Source of the DNA: Bin55 sp965220235
GTDB taxonomy: Bacteria; Pseudomonadota; Gammaproteobacteria; Pseudomonadales; Azotimanducaceae
Length of the DNA stretch: 64,000 bases
Direction of reading: 5' to 3'
Assembly (NCBI GenBank): GCA_965220235.1
Contig: OZ244815.1
Span: 1,364,001 to 1,428,000, forward strand
The notes under the pieces are model-generated. The model saw nothing but the letters and a program-made list of their open reading frames with translations. It was not told where the DNA came from and ran no database searches. Position numbers and translations under genes: made by a program. Every line of letters starts with the position of its first letter. Within the stretch, counting starts at the first letter, position 1. Below, in pieces: positions 45,171 to 55,355 of this stretch.

Positions 45171-45176
45171 GTCAAA

Positions 45177-46658
45177 CTACGACTCTCTACGCATTGAGCG
45201 AATGATCGCGGCTCTTCGACCGGCGGTATGCCCAAATACAGCCCCCGCCATCAGTCCAGATCCGCCCGGATAGTTGTGGTAGTAGAGCCCTCCAACAACC
45301 TCCCCCGCTGCATATAAGCCTTCGATCTGCTCACCGCGATCGTCAAGAACATTTGTTTTTGCGTCGACTTCTAGACCGCCGAATGTGAACGTGATACCAC
45401 AAGTGACTCCGTACGCTTCAAAAGGTGGTGAATCAAGACGATTAGCCCAGTTTGATTTGTCAACGATTAATCCCTTGGTGCAGCGACCGTCCTTTACTGT
45501 CGGGTCAAAAGGGATCGCCTCATCTACGGCTACGTTGTATGAATGAACGGTTTGTACGAACCGAGTTGCGTTGACGCCATCCATACGCGCGCCAAGTTCC
45601 TCAATGGTATTTGCGGTTACTTTGGTGATTTCACGAATGCGGTATTCGTCGCGAAGTAGATGAGTGACTTTCTGATCGAATACTTGCCAGGCAAGGTGGT
45701 TCGGTTGCTTCAGGATCTCGCTGCCGTACTTCGCGTAGGTGTAGTTCCGAAAGTCTGCTCCTTCATCTAAGAACCGGTCGCCGTCAGCATTCACCACAAT
45801 TCCAAATGGGTAGGAGTGTTTCTGGAAGCCATCGCCTACCGCTAAATCCCCGTATGTTGGTGCGTTTAGGTCCCACGCGACGGCGTGACACCCGGACCAA
45901 TGTCCGGTTGTCGCAGCACCTAGCTCCTGTGCCATCCATATCCCGTCACCCGTGTTGAATTTGGTACCGCGCACTTTCGCAAGATCCCAGTTGGGACCGA
46001 GATAGCGCGCTCGCATCTCCGCACTTGATTCGAAACCGCCACAAGCGAGTACCACGCTATCAAATGATTGGCTTTCATTGGCGTTTATTGAAAGTTTGAA
46101 TCCTGTCTTTTCCCGTTCTATATGAGTGATCCGAGTCTCGTAGTGAATCCTCACACCGAGTTTGGCTGCGATGTCTGTAAGTTGATCTATCAATCCTTGA
46201 CCGCCACCCCATGCTTCGACCGTCAAACCACCCCAGAATCGACGTTTACCATGAATTTCAAATGATTGGCGTCCATACAACGGTAGAAATCTCACACCAT
46301 GGTTTCGCAACCATCGTAAGGTGGGGAAACTCTGCTTAACCAGCAGTTCGGCTAGGTCTGGGTCTGTGCGGTACTGCGTGACTCGACCCAGATCATCAAA
46401 GAAATCAGCTTCAGAATACTGACCGAACTCCGTCTGTTCAACTTCGTCGTCAGTGAGGTATGGCATCAGTTCCCGAATTTGATCGACGCCCTCGTACGTG
46501 GTACGAATTGCTCCTGCGGTAAACCGTGAATTGCCACCTCTGAGTTCATAAGGTGCTCGTTCAAACAACTCGACATCTGCGCCGTGTTCACGAGCGCTGA
46601 TGGCAGCGCAGAAAGCGGCGTTGCCGCCGCCGACAATCGCTACGCGGCGTGCGGGCAA
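45177..46658 (-). CDS. FAD-dependent dehydrogenase, tricarballylate dehydrogenase-like
   Basis: The 493-residue flavoprotein belongs to the fumarate reductase/succinate dehydrogenase flavoprotein family. It has VAIVGGGNAAFCAAISARE at the N-terminus (dinucleotide-binding), ELRGGNSRFTAGAIRT, VVLACGGFESSAEM, and the C-terminal TFGGLEVD, EQIEGLYAAGEVVGG and NYPGGSGLM. It most resembles TcuA-type tricarballylate dehydrogenases that oxidise a tricarboxylic acid, but the substrate is inferred. The TTG start at 46658 lies inside the end of the CoA-transferase gene (19-bp overlap), so the two are coupled. They may act on the same acyl-CoA or acid pathway. Confidence 0.85.
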   Translation of the reverse strand: MPARRVAIVGGGNAAFCAAISAREHGADVELFERAPYELRGGNSRFTAGAIRTTYEGVDQIRELMPYLTDDEVEQTEFGQYSEADFFDDLGRVTQYRTDPDLAELLVKQSFPTLRWLRNHGVRFLPLYGRQSFEIHGKRRFWGGLTVEAWGGGQGLIDQLTDIAAKLGVRIHYETRITHIEREKTGFKLSINANESQSFDSVVLACGGFESSAEMRARYLGPNWDLAKVRGTKFNTGDGIWMAQELGAATTGHWSGCHAVAWDLNAPTYGDLAVGDGFQKHSYPFGIVVNADGDRFLDEGADFRNYTYAKYGSEILKQPNHLAWQVFDQKVTHLLRDEYRIREITKVTANTIEELGARMDGVNATRFVQTVHSYNVAVDEAIPFDPTVKDGRCTKGLIVDKSNWANRLDSPPFEAYGVTCGITFTFGGLEVDAKTNVLDDRGEQIEGLYAAGEVVGGLYYHNYPGGSGLMAGAVFGHTAGRRAAIIRSMRRES

Positions 46659-47851
46659 CTTATGACCTGCTCACGCACAAATGTATCGATTTCTTCTTGA
46701 CCGTAACCCAATTCCTCAAGTACAGCCCGTGAATGTTCGCCCAGACGAGGCGGAGATACTTCCGGCGTGGTCGGCGACCCGTCCACCAAGAATCCAGCGC
46801 CGAGAAAACGCAACGGATCTTCCACACCAGGGACCTCGTCAATGGTTCCGATTGAATTGCGGAACGCTAACTGAGGATGTTTGAGCGTATCCGGTGGTCC
46901 TTTAAGCACACCACTCGGAACGCCGGCTTCGCGCAACACGCCGTCCCAGTGTTCGGCCGATTCGGTTTTGAATATCTCCCCAAAAATTGAGCGCAGTTCA
47001 GCGCTGTTCTGACTCAACTTCAGCATCGCATCAAATCGCTCGTCTTCGATTAAATCACTCCGTCCGATCGCACGCGCCATTCGTGTGAATGCACGATAGC
47101 TATTGGCGTTCACAAGAAGCGTACCTTCTGCGCAAGTCCAGGTGCCGGCGGAACCGATGGACGCGAGCGGATTGGGACCTGGTCGCGGATTAACGATACC
47201 GGTGGCGAGGTAGCTGTAGTAGTTGAGCCCCATGACCGTCATGGCACACTCGAGCATGGATACATCCAGAAAAGCGCCTTCACCACTACGGCTGGCCTTT
47301 AGTAATGCCGCGTTGATCGCGGATGATGCGATCACCGCGGTACACGCATCGGCGACGGCGAATCCCACCCGTACCGGCTGTTCGGACGTACCAGTTGCCA
47401 GAAACATACCCGACTCGCCTTGCATTAAGTGATCCATGGCGGGTCGATCGCTCTCAGGTCCCTCTTGACCGTAACCAGATATCGCGCAGTAGACGAGATC
47501 GCGCTTGAGCTCACGACACGCGTAGTAGTCGATCCCAAGGCGCTGTGATGTCCCAGGACGCATGTTGATAACAACAACGTCAGAATTCGCGACTAGCCGT
47601 TGTACGATCACTTTTCCGTGTTCACGTTTCAGATCAACCGCGATTGATCGCTTGTTGGCATTCTGTCCAAGAAACCCTGGGGACATACCTGGCACTGCTG
47701 ATCGCCCCATCTGGCGCATCTGATCTCCGCCGCTCGGGGACTCTACTTTTAGTACCGAGGCGCCCATAAGCGCCAGTTGGTATGTACAAAGGGGACCGGC
47801 GTGAACGTGCGTAAAATCCAAAACGCGAACGCCTTCTAACAGATTAACCAC
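46640..47851 (-). CDS. CaiB/BaiF-family CoA-transferase
   Basis: This 403-residue family III CoA-transferase moves CoA from an acyl-CoA to a carboxylic acid. It has the opening LLEGVRVLDFTHVHAGPLC, VLKVESPSGGDQMR, NKRSIAVDLK, DLVYCAISGYGQEGP and the catalytic Asp in RPAMDHLMQGESG. All key motifs are present. The GTG start at 47851 follows AAGGAA. It overlaps the flavoprotein dehydrogenase and is divergent from the phytanoyl-CoA dioxygenase-like gene, suggesting a small catabolic locus for a branched or aromatic acid. Confidence 0.92.
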   Translation of the reverse strand: MVNLLEGVRVLDFTHVHAGPLCTYQLALMGASVLKVESPSGGDQMRQMGRSAVPGMSPGFLGQNANKRSIAVDLKREHGKVIVQRLVANSDVVVINMRPGTSQRLGIDYYACRELKRDLVYCAISGYGQEGPESDRPAMDHLMQGESGMFLATGTSEQPVRVGFAVADACTAVIASSAINAALLKASRSGEGAFLDVSMLECAMTVMGLNYYSYLATGIVNPRPGPNPLASIGSAGTWTCAEGTLLVNANSYRAFTRMARAIGRSDLIEDERFDAMLKLSQNSAELRSIFGEIFKTESAEHWDGVLREAGVPSGVLKGPPDTLKHPQLAFRNSIGTIDEVPGVEDPLRFLGAGFLVDGSPTTPEVSPPRLGEHSRAVLEELGYGQEEIDTFVREQVISCPHAA

Positions 47852-47914
47852 GGGATTTCCTTGGGATTCGCCAGAAGGTCATGCTACTGATACCGGATCC
47901 GGAACATTTTGACC

Positions 47915-48691
47915 ATGCCGCGGACCACATATTTGACGGACGAAGAAAAGTTTCGATTTGACCTTCAAGGGTACCTAGTCGTCAAGGGTGTCCTGTCGAA
48001 AACGGAGTGCGAGGAACTTTCGGAACTTGCAGATGACGTGTGGCCGCGTTCGCCGGAAGACGGTACATATCGACGAACGGGTGCGATTTCAAAATGGGGT
48101 CAGCGTTTCCTTGATTTGGCCGACCACCCTAAGTTGCTGCCGTACTTGCTCGATTTGGTAGGAAGTCGTGTGCGCTTGGACCATGACTACTGCATCTTCA
48201 TGCAGAAAGACGCTTCGCGCAACAGGTTGCACGGCGGTCCTCGAATCCACGAATCTGATCACTGGTACCACTACAGCGACGGCATCATGAGAAACGGTCT
48301 GACAGTAGCGACTTACGCGCTCACGGATGCCGACGAGGGCGACGGCGGATTTGCCTGCATTCCCGGTAGTCATAAGACCAACTTCCTCAGGAATTTACCG
48401 GATGACGTTGCCTGGTTCGATCGTGAAGTGGACTACGTGTATCAACCGCCGATCGAAGCTGGCGATGTATTGATATTCACCGAAGCGCTCATCCACGGCA
48501 CGGCTGTCTGGCGCGCGGAGCACGAGCGACGAGCGCTGCTTTACAAGTACAGTCCACCTCATTCACGATGGGGACACGACGTGTACGAGCCGTCGGATTA
48601 CCCAACGGCGACACCTCAGCAACTACGGCTGATGGCGCCGCCGTCGGTACATGCGCACCCACCCGTGGTGGCACCCGTTGAGGCAAAGTAG
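47915..48691 (+). CDS. Phytanoyl-CoA dioxygenase-family protein
   Basis: The 258-residue protein is a non-heme Fe(II)/2-oxoglutarate oxygenase of the PhyH family. After an N-terminal beta-sandwich (FRFDLQGYLVVKGVLS) come the core HGGPRIHESDHWYHY and GDGGFACIPGSHKTN, and the distal ligand ALIHGTAVWR. It lacks the exact HxD spacing of classical PhyH, which several bacterial relatives share. ATG 47915 is chosen over TTG 47909 on ribosome spacing. It is divergent from the CoA-transferase gene, implying a shared pathway. A terminator lies about 150 bp downstream. Confidence 0.86.
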   Translation: MPRTTYLTDEEKFRFDLQGYLVVKGVLSKTECEELSELADDVWPRSPEDGTYRRTGAISKWGQRFLDLADHPKLLPYLLDLVGSRVRLDHDYCIFMQKDASRNRLHGGPRIHESDHWYHYSDGIMRNGLTVATYALTDADEGDGGFACIPGSHKTNFLRNLPDDVAWFDREVDYVYQPPIEAGDVLIFTEALIHGTAVWRAEHERRALLYKYSPPHSRWGHDVYEPSDYPTATPQQLRLMAPPSVHAHPPVVAPVEAK

Positions 48692-48834
48692 CCTGTAAGA
48701 CGACCGTACGTTACGGGATTCACGGACCTTATTGTGTTATCGTACGTACTTCCCGTACTTGCTGCGCGTGCCGAGGAGCTATGTCTTCGATGAAAGGGCC
48801 GGTGACTAGCCGACCTCACGTGCTGCGACGTCGT

Positions 48835-48860
48835 GCGTCGATATGACGCTCTTTTTTTAT
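48835..48860 (+). terminator. Probable intrinsic terminator
   Basis: GCGTC (48835-48839) and GACGC (48845-48849) form a short stem directly followed by TCTTTTTTTAT. It ends the phytanoyl-CoA dioxygenase transcript, about 150 bp after its stop, and isolates the ABC transporter genes. Confidence 0.6.
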
Positions 48861-48945
48861 TTAATGTCTCTCGCTTACGCGCTTCGGCTCGACTACTAGA
48901 CGATGTGGGAGCATAAGACTTCAAGTCAATCTCAGTACGGGTCTC

Positions 48946-51054
48946 ATGCGTAGCTTTCTGATCGCGTTAAAACTATTCATCTACGCGTCCTTTGTTGACT
49001 ACGTAAGTAGACCTACGACTCGACGAATAAACGCGTGGGTGGCTCGCCTCGATAAATGGGCGAGGCAGGAAACAGCGCGCGCTCTGGCAGACGAGGACGA
49101 AGCGCCAGAAGTAACGGGCAAGCGCATGTTGAGCGTGATCATTCGGTCTGTCCCCTACATGCGACCGATGTTCGTTCACATCTTAGCAGTATTTGTATTT
49201 GGGTTTTTCCTATCGTTGCTGTTCCTCGCTACTGGCACAATCAGTAGTGACCTCTGGGACAACAAGATGATGGTAAATGACAAACTGCAGCCAGCGCAAG
49301 CGGTTGTGCTGTTTGTCGACAAAACCTACTTGCGGTCCGAGTTCCTAGACGAACAGGAACTAGAGGAAGTTCGAGCGCTGGGATTCGAGGGCAACAAGCT
49401 GACCGTTGATCAGCGAAAGACCATCCGTAATCGGATGCTAATGTGGTTTTTCGCGGGAGATATATTCGGCATCATCCTTGCGTTTGCGCTCAGCTACTAC
49501 CCCTCATGGATTTGGCAAAACGTCAATCACTATCTACGGGTAGCGATGGTTGAGAAACTGGAATACCTATCCCTCTCATTTCACCATTCGAATCGATCCG
49601 GCGACGCAATTTACCGGATCTACCAAGATAGTTCAATGGTCGTCAACGTGCTCGATGAGGTGGTGGTTGGCCCGTTTAACGACCTTCGCGAGTTATTTAT
49701 CGCGTTCGTATTTGTATTTGCATTTGACCCGATTCTTGGCATCGTTTGTTTACTTTCGTTTATTCCGATGGCCGTCATTACGGCATACGCGACGCCGATC
49801 ATCCGTCGACTGGCAGTACGCAATCGCGTTACAAACAGCAACCTAACGTCTCGAATTCAGGAGACGTTCGCAGCTCTCAAAGTCGTTAAAGCGAATAACG
49901 CCGAATCGATTGTCGTTGATCGATTTGATGTGGATGCGCACAAAGCACTGGACGCGGCGTTGTATGTTCGGTTCGGCATGGTGGCATTGAGTTTCATCGT
50001 CGCGATCATCGGCGGTTTGGTAATCATCGGACTTGAGTACCTACTGCTTACTTGGGTATTGGAGGAACGCGAAACGAATGTACCAGGATGGGCGATCGTG
50101 TTCGTCGGTTTCATGGTTTGGAATCTTGCTTCGTACAACTCAGCGAACGGTCGGGTCGGGCAGGTCATCGGTACCGGTAGAGGTTTCGTTCGCTTATGGT
50201 GCATGTTGCAGGACCTTTTCATCGGACTAGAGCGTGCCTTCTATTTCCTTGATGTCGAACCGAAGGTTTTTGATCCAGAGGTTCCGCAGAAGTTTCCCAA
50301 CACAGTTGGGACGGTCGCGTGGAACGACGTGCATTTCGAATACGAAAACGGGCCGAAGGTTCTACAAGGTGTTGATCTAACGGCGCATGCTGGAACGATT
50401 ACGGCAATTGTTGGAGTGACCGGTTCCGGCAAGTCGACCATGATGTCACTCTTGCTTCGTTTATACGACCCGACTAGTGGTAGTGTCACGATCAACGATG
50501 TGGATATTCGTGAATTTTTACTAGATGACATCCGTCGTAACCACGCTATTGCGATGCAGAAAAACGTCCTATTTACTGGCAAGGTCACGGATAACGTTGC
50601 GTTTGGCTTACCCGATGCTGATTTCGACGACATAAAACAAGCATGCGAAATCGCGTGCGCTGACGAATTCATCATGGAGTTGAATGAAGGCTACGATACG
50701 AACTTAGGTGAACGCGGGGCCAAACTTTCCGCGGGGCAACGACAACGGCTAACCATCGCGCGTGCAGTCGTTCGAGATACTCCCATTTTGATCCTAGACG
50801 AACCGACAGCATCGCTAGATGCAAAGACAGAACACAATGTACTAGAGAATCTTGCAGAGTGGGGCAAAGATAGGGTAGTTTTCTTAATAACGCATCGGCT
50901 CTCGACAATTCGCAACGCTGACAACATAGCCTTTCTTGAAGGTGGAAAAGTCGTTGAATCGGGATCACATGACGATTTGCTCAAGGTAACCGACGGTCGT
51001 TACCGTCGTTTCGTTGAAGCCGAAGAAGTCGGTTTGGTGGACTCACAGGCGTAA
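48946..51054 (+). CDS. ABC exporter, fused membrane and ATPase domains, copy A
   Basis: The 702-residue half-transporter has an N-terminal cytoplasmic extension of about 85 residues, six TM helices (including a luminal insert after TM1 with DNKMMVNDKLQPAQ), and a C-terminal ATPase. The ATPase has Walker A GVTGSGKST, signature LSAGQRQRL and Walker B ILILDEPTASLD. It probably forms a heterodimer with the next gene, 12 bp away, as such pairs do; exported substrate unknown. ATG 48946. Confidence 0.9.
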   Translation: MRSFLIALKLFIYASFVDYVSRPTTRRINAWVARLDKWARQETARALADEDEAPEVTGKRMLSVIIRSVPYMRPMFVHILAVFVFGFFLSLLFLATGTISSDLWDNKMMVNDKLQPAQAVVLFVDKTYLRSEFLDEQELEEVRALGFEGNKLTVDQRKTIRNRMLMWFFAGDIFGIILAFALSYYPSWIWQNVNHYLRVAMVEKLEYLSLSFHHSNRSGDAIYRIYQDSSMVVNVLDEVVVGPFNDLRELFIAFVFVFAFDPILGIVCLLSFIPMAVITAYATPIIRRLAVRNRVTNSNLTSRIQETFAALKVVKANNAESIVVDRFDVDAHKALDAALYVRFGMVALSFIVAIIGGLVIIGLEYLLLTWVLEERETNVPGWAIVFVGFMVWNLASYNSANGRVGQVIGTGRGFVRLWCMLQDLFIGLERAFYFLDVEPKVFDPEVPQKFPNTVGTVAWNDVHFEYENGPKVLQGVDLTAHAGTITAIVGVTGSGKSTMMSLLLRLYDPTSGSVTINDVDIREFLLDDIRRNHAIAMQKNVLFTGKVTDNVAFGLPDADFDDIKQACEIACADEFIMELNEGYDTNLGERGAKLSAGQRQRLTIARAVVRDTPILILDEPTASLDAKTEHNVLENLAEWGKDRVVFLITHRLSTIRNADNIAFLEGGKVVESGSHDDLLKVTDGRYRRFVEAEEVGLVDSQA

Positions 51055-51066
51055 TAGGTTTCTCGA

Positions 51067-53148
51067 GTGCTCCGCAAGTTCATTCAGAGGCGGAAAGTCA
51101 ACCGGACTTCTGATACCACACAGAAAGACCACACAATCATTAGTGGCTTCAAAGCGGGCGCTCAGTTTGACGATCGCATTGACACAGCCCCGGAAATATC
51201 CCACGTTGAGTCGTTGAGGATCATCCTACGGGGATTTAAGTGGCTTAAATACGTTAAGGTGCTATTTGCCACACGATGGGCGATGCGAACCGTCATCATC
51301 ATCCCAGGACTGTTTCTTGGCTGGTTCGCGAAGATCGTCATCGATCATGTGATTTTGCAGGTGCCACTCGTCGCCGACGATGTAAATTTTCCGCCACATA
51401 TGCATTGGTTGCTAGAAATCCTTGAAGGCCGAGAACCACTGAATATCGCATTGATCTTGCTCACTATTTACGTTGCGGGACTCGTTCTTATCGGAACGAG
51501 AGCGGGTGGTACAGGTGCAGGACTGTACGGTGGCCGAGATGCTGCTAGCAACGCTGAGAATGCAGTGAGTGGCAATCAAGGAGGCGCACACACCGGTAGC
51601 AATGCGGGTGGAATATGGGGTATTACTGAGTGGTGGGTAAGTGTCCGACTATCGCAACGATTCATCAACCGTTTACGTACCGATCTGTTTAGACGACTAA
51701 CTCGTGCGCCGATGACGCGCATTGATGATCAGGCAGTTGGAGATTCGTTGTACCGCACGTTATATGACACTCCTATGGTGTTCACCAACATCACTGAGAC
51801 TGTGTTCTCGCCGTTCTTCATATTTGTCAATCTTGGTCTTACGTTCTATCAGCTTTGGTGGACGTATGCCGAAGTATCAATGCTGATCGTAGGTCTCATG
51901 GCGTTGATGATCCCGATCACTATCTTCACGACGATTGCGCCGTCGACGTGGATTCGGCGAATGACTCAAAACCAGCGCGCAGCTGGTGCAGCTACGACGA
52001 ATACACTCGAAGAGACCATGAACAACATCAGTGCGGTTCAAAGTCTCGGTGCCATGAAAACAGAGAAAGAACGTTTTGCTAATCGTTCTGCTCATGCCTT
52101 CTGGCGAGCTCGTATCGCCATGTTCCCTTGGCTAGGTGTCGGGATTATTTTGGAGATCGTCGGTTGGCCTTTAGCGTTCTACCTTGCTTGGCATGTCACC
52201 AATCTGGTCATCGAAGGGCAACTAACGGTCGGCGATTTCGGCGCGTTGTTTGGCATGTACATGGGACTACAGGGAACATTCCAGGGGTTAGGTCGACTCT
52301 GGTTGAACGTGCAAGACCAAGCCGCTGCAGCACGCCGAGTGTTTTTCTTCATGGATCTTGTCGTGGACGACGAGGAACACAAACCCGGTAATGATCTGGG
52401 ACCGATTGAGGAAGGAGTCCAAATCGAAAATGTTGGCTATACGTACCCCAACGGACATGAGGCACTAAAGAACATCAATCTTGATCTGCGTATCGGTGAA
52501 GTCGTTGCAATTGTCGGTCCGACTGGGAGCGGCAAGACGTCGTTGGCCTACCTCTTACCCGCGTTTCTTAAACCAACAGCTGGTCGCGTGTTGATCGACG
52601 ATCATGACGTGATGCAAATCGACCTTGCGTCATTACGAAAACAAACGTCGTATATCTTTCAAGAACACCTATTACTTTCCGAGTCGATCCGATCGAATCT
52701 GAGCTTGGCGAATCCAGATGCGACCGAAGAAGATATGGTGAAAGCACTCGAGTCGGCAAGTTGTATGGAATTCATTGAAGATCTTCCTGATGGAATCGAT
52801 ACGGTACTTGGACGATCAGGCGATACGTTATCGGTTGGGCAACAACAACGATTAAGTATCGCTCGCGGATTGGTACGCAATGCAAAGATCATGGTACTTG
52901 ACGAGCCGACCGCCGCACTCGATCCTCAGACTGAGAATTTACTCGTACGCTCTTTGCGCAGCGAAGCTGATGACCGATTGGTAGTCGTTATCGCACATCG
53001 TTTATCGACCATTCGGCAGGCGGACAAGATCGTATTTCTTGATGAAGGGGAAGTCAAAGAGGTTGGTAGTCACGAGGAATTAATGTCGCACGAAGACGGT
53101 CCATATCGGGAGTTCGTCAATCTTCAATCGTCTACCCAGCCAATGTAG
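51067..53148 (+). CDS. ABC exporter, fused membrane and ATPase domains, copy B
   Basis: The 693-residue half-transporter starts at GTG 51067. It has an N-terminal stretch with SGFKAGAQFDDRIDTAPEIS, TM helices, a Gly/Ala/Asn-rich periplasmic loop (GTGAGLYGGRDAASNAEN) and WWVSVRLSQRFINRLRTDL. The ATPase domain has GPTGSGKTS, LSVGQQQRL and IMVLDEPTAALD. It is the intact parent of the broken tandem copy at 53266-55345 and likely partners with the 702-residue protein. The Gly/Ala-rich loop is unusual in length for MsbA-type transporters. Substrate unknown. Confidence 0.9.
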   Translation: MLRKFIQRRKVNRTSDTTQKDHTIISGFKAGAQFDDRIDTAPEISHVESLRIILRGFKWLKYVKVLFATRWAMRTVIIIPGLFLGWFAKIVIDHVILQVPLVADDVNFPPHMHWLLEILEGREPLNIALILLTIYVAGLVLIGTRAGGTGAGLYGGRDAASNAENAVSGNQGGAHTGSNAGGIWGITEWWVSVRLSQRFINRLRTDLFRRLTRAPMTRIDDQAVGDSLYRTLYDTPMVFTNITETVFSPFFIFVNLGLTFYQLWWTYAEVSMLIVGLMALMIPITIFTTIAPSTWIRRMTQNQRAAGAATTNTLEETMNNISAVQSLGAMKTEKERFANRSAHAFWRARIAMFPWLGVGIILEIVGWPLAFYLAWHVTNLVIEGQLTVGDFGALFGMYMGLQGTFQGLGRLWLNVQDQAAAARRVFFFMDLVVDDEEHKPGNDLGPIEEGVQIENVGYTYPNGHEALKNINLDLRIGEVVAIVGPTGSGKTSLAYLLPAFLKPTAGRVLIDDHDVMQIDLASLRKQTSYIFQEHLLLSESIRSNLSLANPDATEEDMVKALESASCMEFIEDLPDGIDTVLGRSGDTLSVGQQQRLSIARGLVRNAKIMVLDEPTAALDPQTENLLVRSLRSEADDRLVVVIAHRLSTIRQADKIVFLDEGEVKEVGSHEELMSHEDGPYREFVNLQSSTQPM

Positions 53149-53221
53149 TTTGATCGAAATTAGGCAATTTGCTATTTATGTCTTTGGGGTCGTAGTTAGC
53201 GCGGTTTTCTTGTGGTAGACG

Positions 53222-53235
53222 CTGTCAATTGACAG
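53222..53235. promoter_or_regulatory. 14-bp perfect palindrome before the third ABC copy
   Basis: CTGTCAATTGACAG reads the same on both strands, 30 bp before the start codon of the broken copy. It could be an operator left from the tandem duplication; no similar dyad is evident before the intact copy. Confidence 0.35.
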
Positions 53236-53265
53236 GATTCTCACAGTACATTAGCGTTTAGCGTC

Positions 53266-55345
53266 GTGATTCGCAATCTAATCCTACGCCGCAAAGTCGA
53301 TCAGACCACTGACACGACCCAAAAAGATCACACGATCGTCAGCGGCTTCAAATCAGGTGCTCAGTTCGACGATCGCATCGACACCGTCCCTGAGATATCG
53401 CACTTCGACGCTCTAAAGATCATCCCGAGAGGGTACGCGTGGCTTAAGTAAGTAAAAGGACTGTTTTTCACCCGATGGGCGATGAAGACCATGATCCTGG
53501 TACCCAGCCTCTATATCGGCTGGTTCACGAAGATCGTCGTCGATCATGTGATTTTGCAGGTACCTCTCGTCGCTGACGAAGCTAATTTTCCGCCTCACTT
53601 TCACTGGTTCTTGGTATTCCTTGAAGGTAGGGAGCCAATAAACATAGCGTTGATGTTGCTCATCATCTATGTGTTCGGTGTGTTTCTCATTGGTTCCCGC
53701 ACAGGTCGTACAGGTGCTGACCTTTACGCAGGTAGAGACGCAGCTAGCAGTGCTGAAAACGCGGTTAGTGGTGGTGGCGGTGGAACTTTCACTGGCAGTG
53801 ATGCTGGTGGTATTTGGGGTATTGCAGAATGGTGGGTCAGCGTTCGTTTAGCACAACGATTCATCAACCGAATACGCACAGATTTATTCAAGCGCCTGAC
53901 TAGAGCTCCGATGACGCGCATTGATGATCAGGCGGTCGGCGATAGCTTGTATCGAACGCTCTACGACACCCCGATGATCTTTACCAATATCACGGAGACC
54001 ATATTTACGCCGTATCTCGTCACGCTCGGACTCGTTCTTTTCTTCTACCAGCTTTGGTGGACATACGCCGAAGTGTCGAGGGTCATAGTAGGGCTCATGG
54101 GGCTCATGATTCCGATCACGATCTTCACGACGATCGCGCCGTCAACTTGGATTCGACGGATGACACAGAACCAACGTGCGGCCGGTGCAGCGACCACGAA
54201 TACGCTCGAAGAAACGATGAACAACATCAGTGCTGTTCAGAGTCTCGGCGCGATGAAGACGGAAAAAGAGCGATTTGCGAAACGTTCGGCGCACTTTTTG
54301 GCGTAACCGAATCGCTATGTTTCCATGGCTTGGTGTGGATCTCATTCTGCAGGTCGTCCGCTGGCCTCTGTCGTTTTATCTGATTTGGTATGTATCGAAC
54401 CTGGTCATTGAAGGACACTTGACGGTTGGTGACTACGGTGCCCTATACGGCATGTACATGGGTTTGCAGTGGATGTTCTATGAATTCGGGCGCATGTGGC
54501 TCAATCTCCAAGATCAGGCCGCTGCGGCTAGACGCGTCTTCTTCTACATGGACCTGGTTGCGGACGAAGAAGAACACAAGCCAGGAAGCGAATTGGGACC
54601 GATAACTCATGGCGTGAAGATCGAAAACGCTTCGTTCAAATATCCGAACGGACATGAGGCATTAAGAGACATCGATCTTGAGTTGAACGTCGGCGACGTG
54701 GTTGCGATTGTCGGACCGACGGGTAGTGGCAAGACGTCCTTAGTCTACCTTCTACCCGCGTTCCTTAAACCCACATCTGGTCGTGTGTTGATTGACGAAA
54801 GCGATGTGATGGAGATCGATCTTGCATCGTTACGGAAGCAGATGTCCTACATTTTTCAAGAGCACTTTTTACTCTCCGAATCGATCCGCTCTAATCTGAG
54901 TTTGGCGAATCCCGAAGCGACGGAGGAAGACATGCTGAGAGCGCTCGAGGCTGCAAGTTGCATAGAGTTCGTTCAGGACTTACCTGATGGTATTGATACC
55001 GTTCTCGGGCGCTCAGGCGATACGCTGTCCGTCGGGCAGCAGCAGCGATTAAGCATCGCGCGTGGATTAGTTCGTGACGCAAAGGTTGTGATTTTGGACG
55101 AGCCTACAGCCGCTCTGGATCCGCAAACAGAGAATCTGCTGGTGCGGGCGCTACGAAGCTAGGCAGATGATCGCTTAGTCGTCGTTATCGCGCATCGCCT
55201 ATCGACGATTCGTCAAGCGGACAAGATCGTGTTCCTAGACGAAGGTGAAGTCAAGGAAATAGGCGATCACGACGAATTGATGTCTCACGAAGACGGAGCC
55301 TATCATGAGTTCGTTCGTCTTCAGTCATCTTCTGAAGCAGCCTAG
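53266..55345 (+). pseudogene. Third ABC exporter copy, inactivated by three lesions
   Basis: This tandem copy of 51067-53148 keeps the whole length, including DRIDTVPEISHF, WWVSVRLAQRFINR, GPTGSGKTS, LSVGQQQRL and a C-terminal HRLSTIRQADKIVFL. A Tyr codon has become TAA (53449-53451), a T has been added in the run at 54295-54299 shifting the frame, and a Glu codon has become TAG (55160-55162). The intact neighbour has the normal codon at each site. Base identity with that neighbour is high, so the duplication is recent relative to most of the genome. Confidence 0.93.
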
Positions 55346-55355
55346 CGCGTGGGGA

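Larger units (their letters stand above)
44700..45171 (+). mobile_element. IS200/IS605-type remnant with deleted TnpB
   Basis: The piece holds a TnpB N-terminus and C-terminus joined by a deletion, a near-palindromic stem near 44712-44732, and a right-end hairpin (ATCCTCTTC at 45144-45152 with GAAGAGGAT at 45162-45170). The hairpin is typical of the folded right end recognised by TnpA and overlaps the 3' part of the TnpB guide RNA. No tnpA is present. The left limit is approximate. It is not mobile on its own. Confidence 0.75.
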
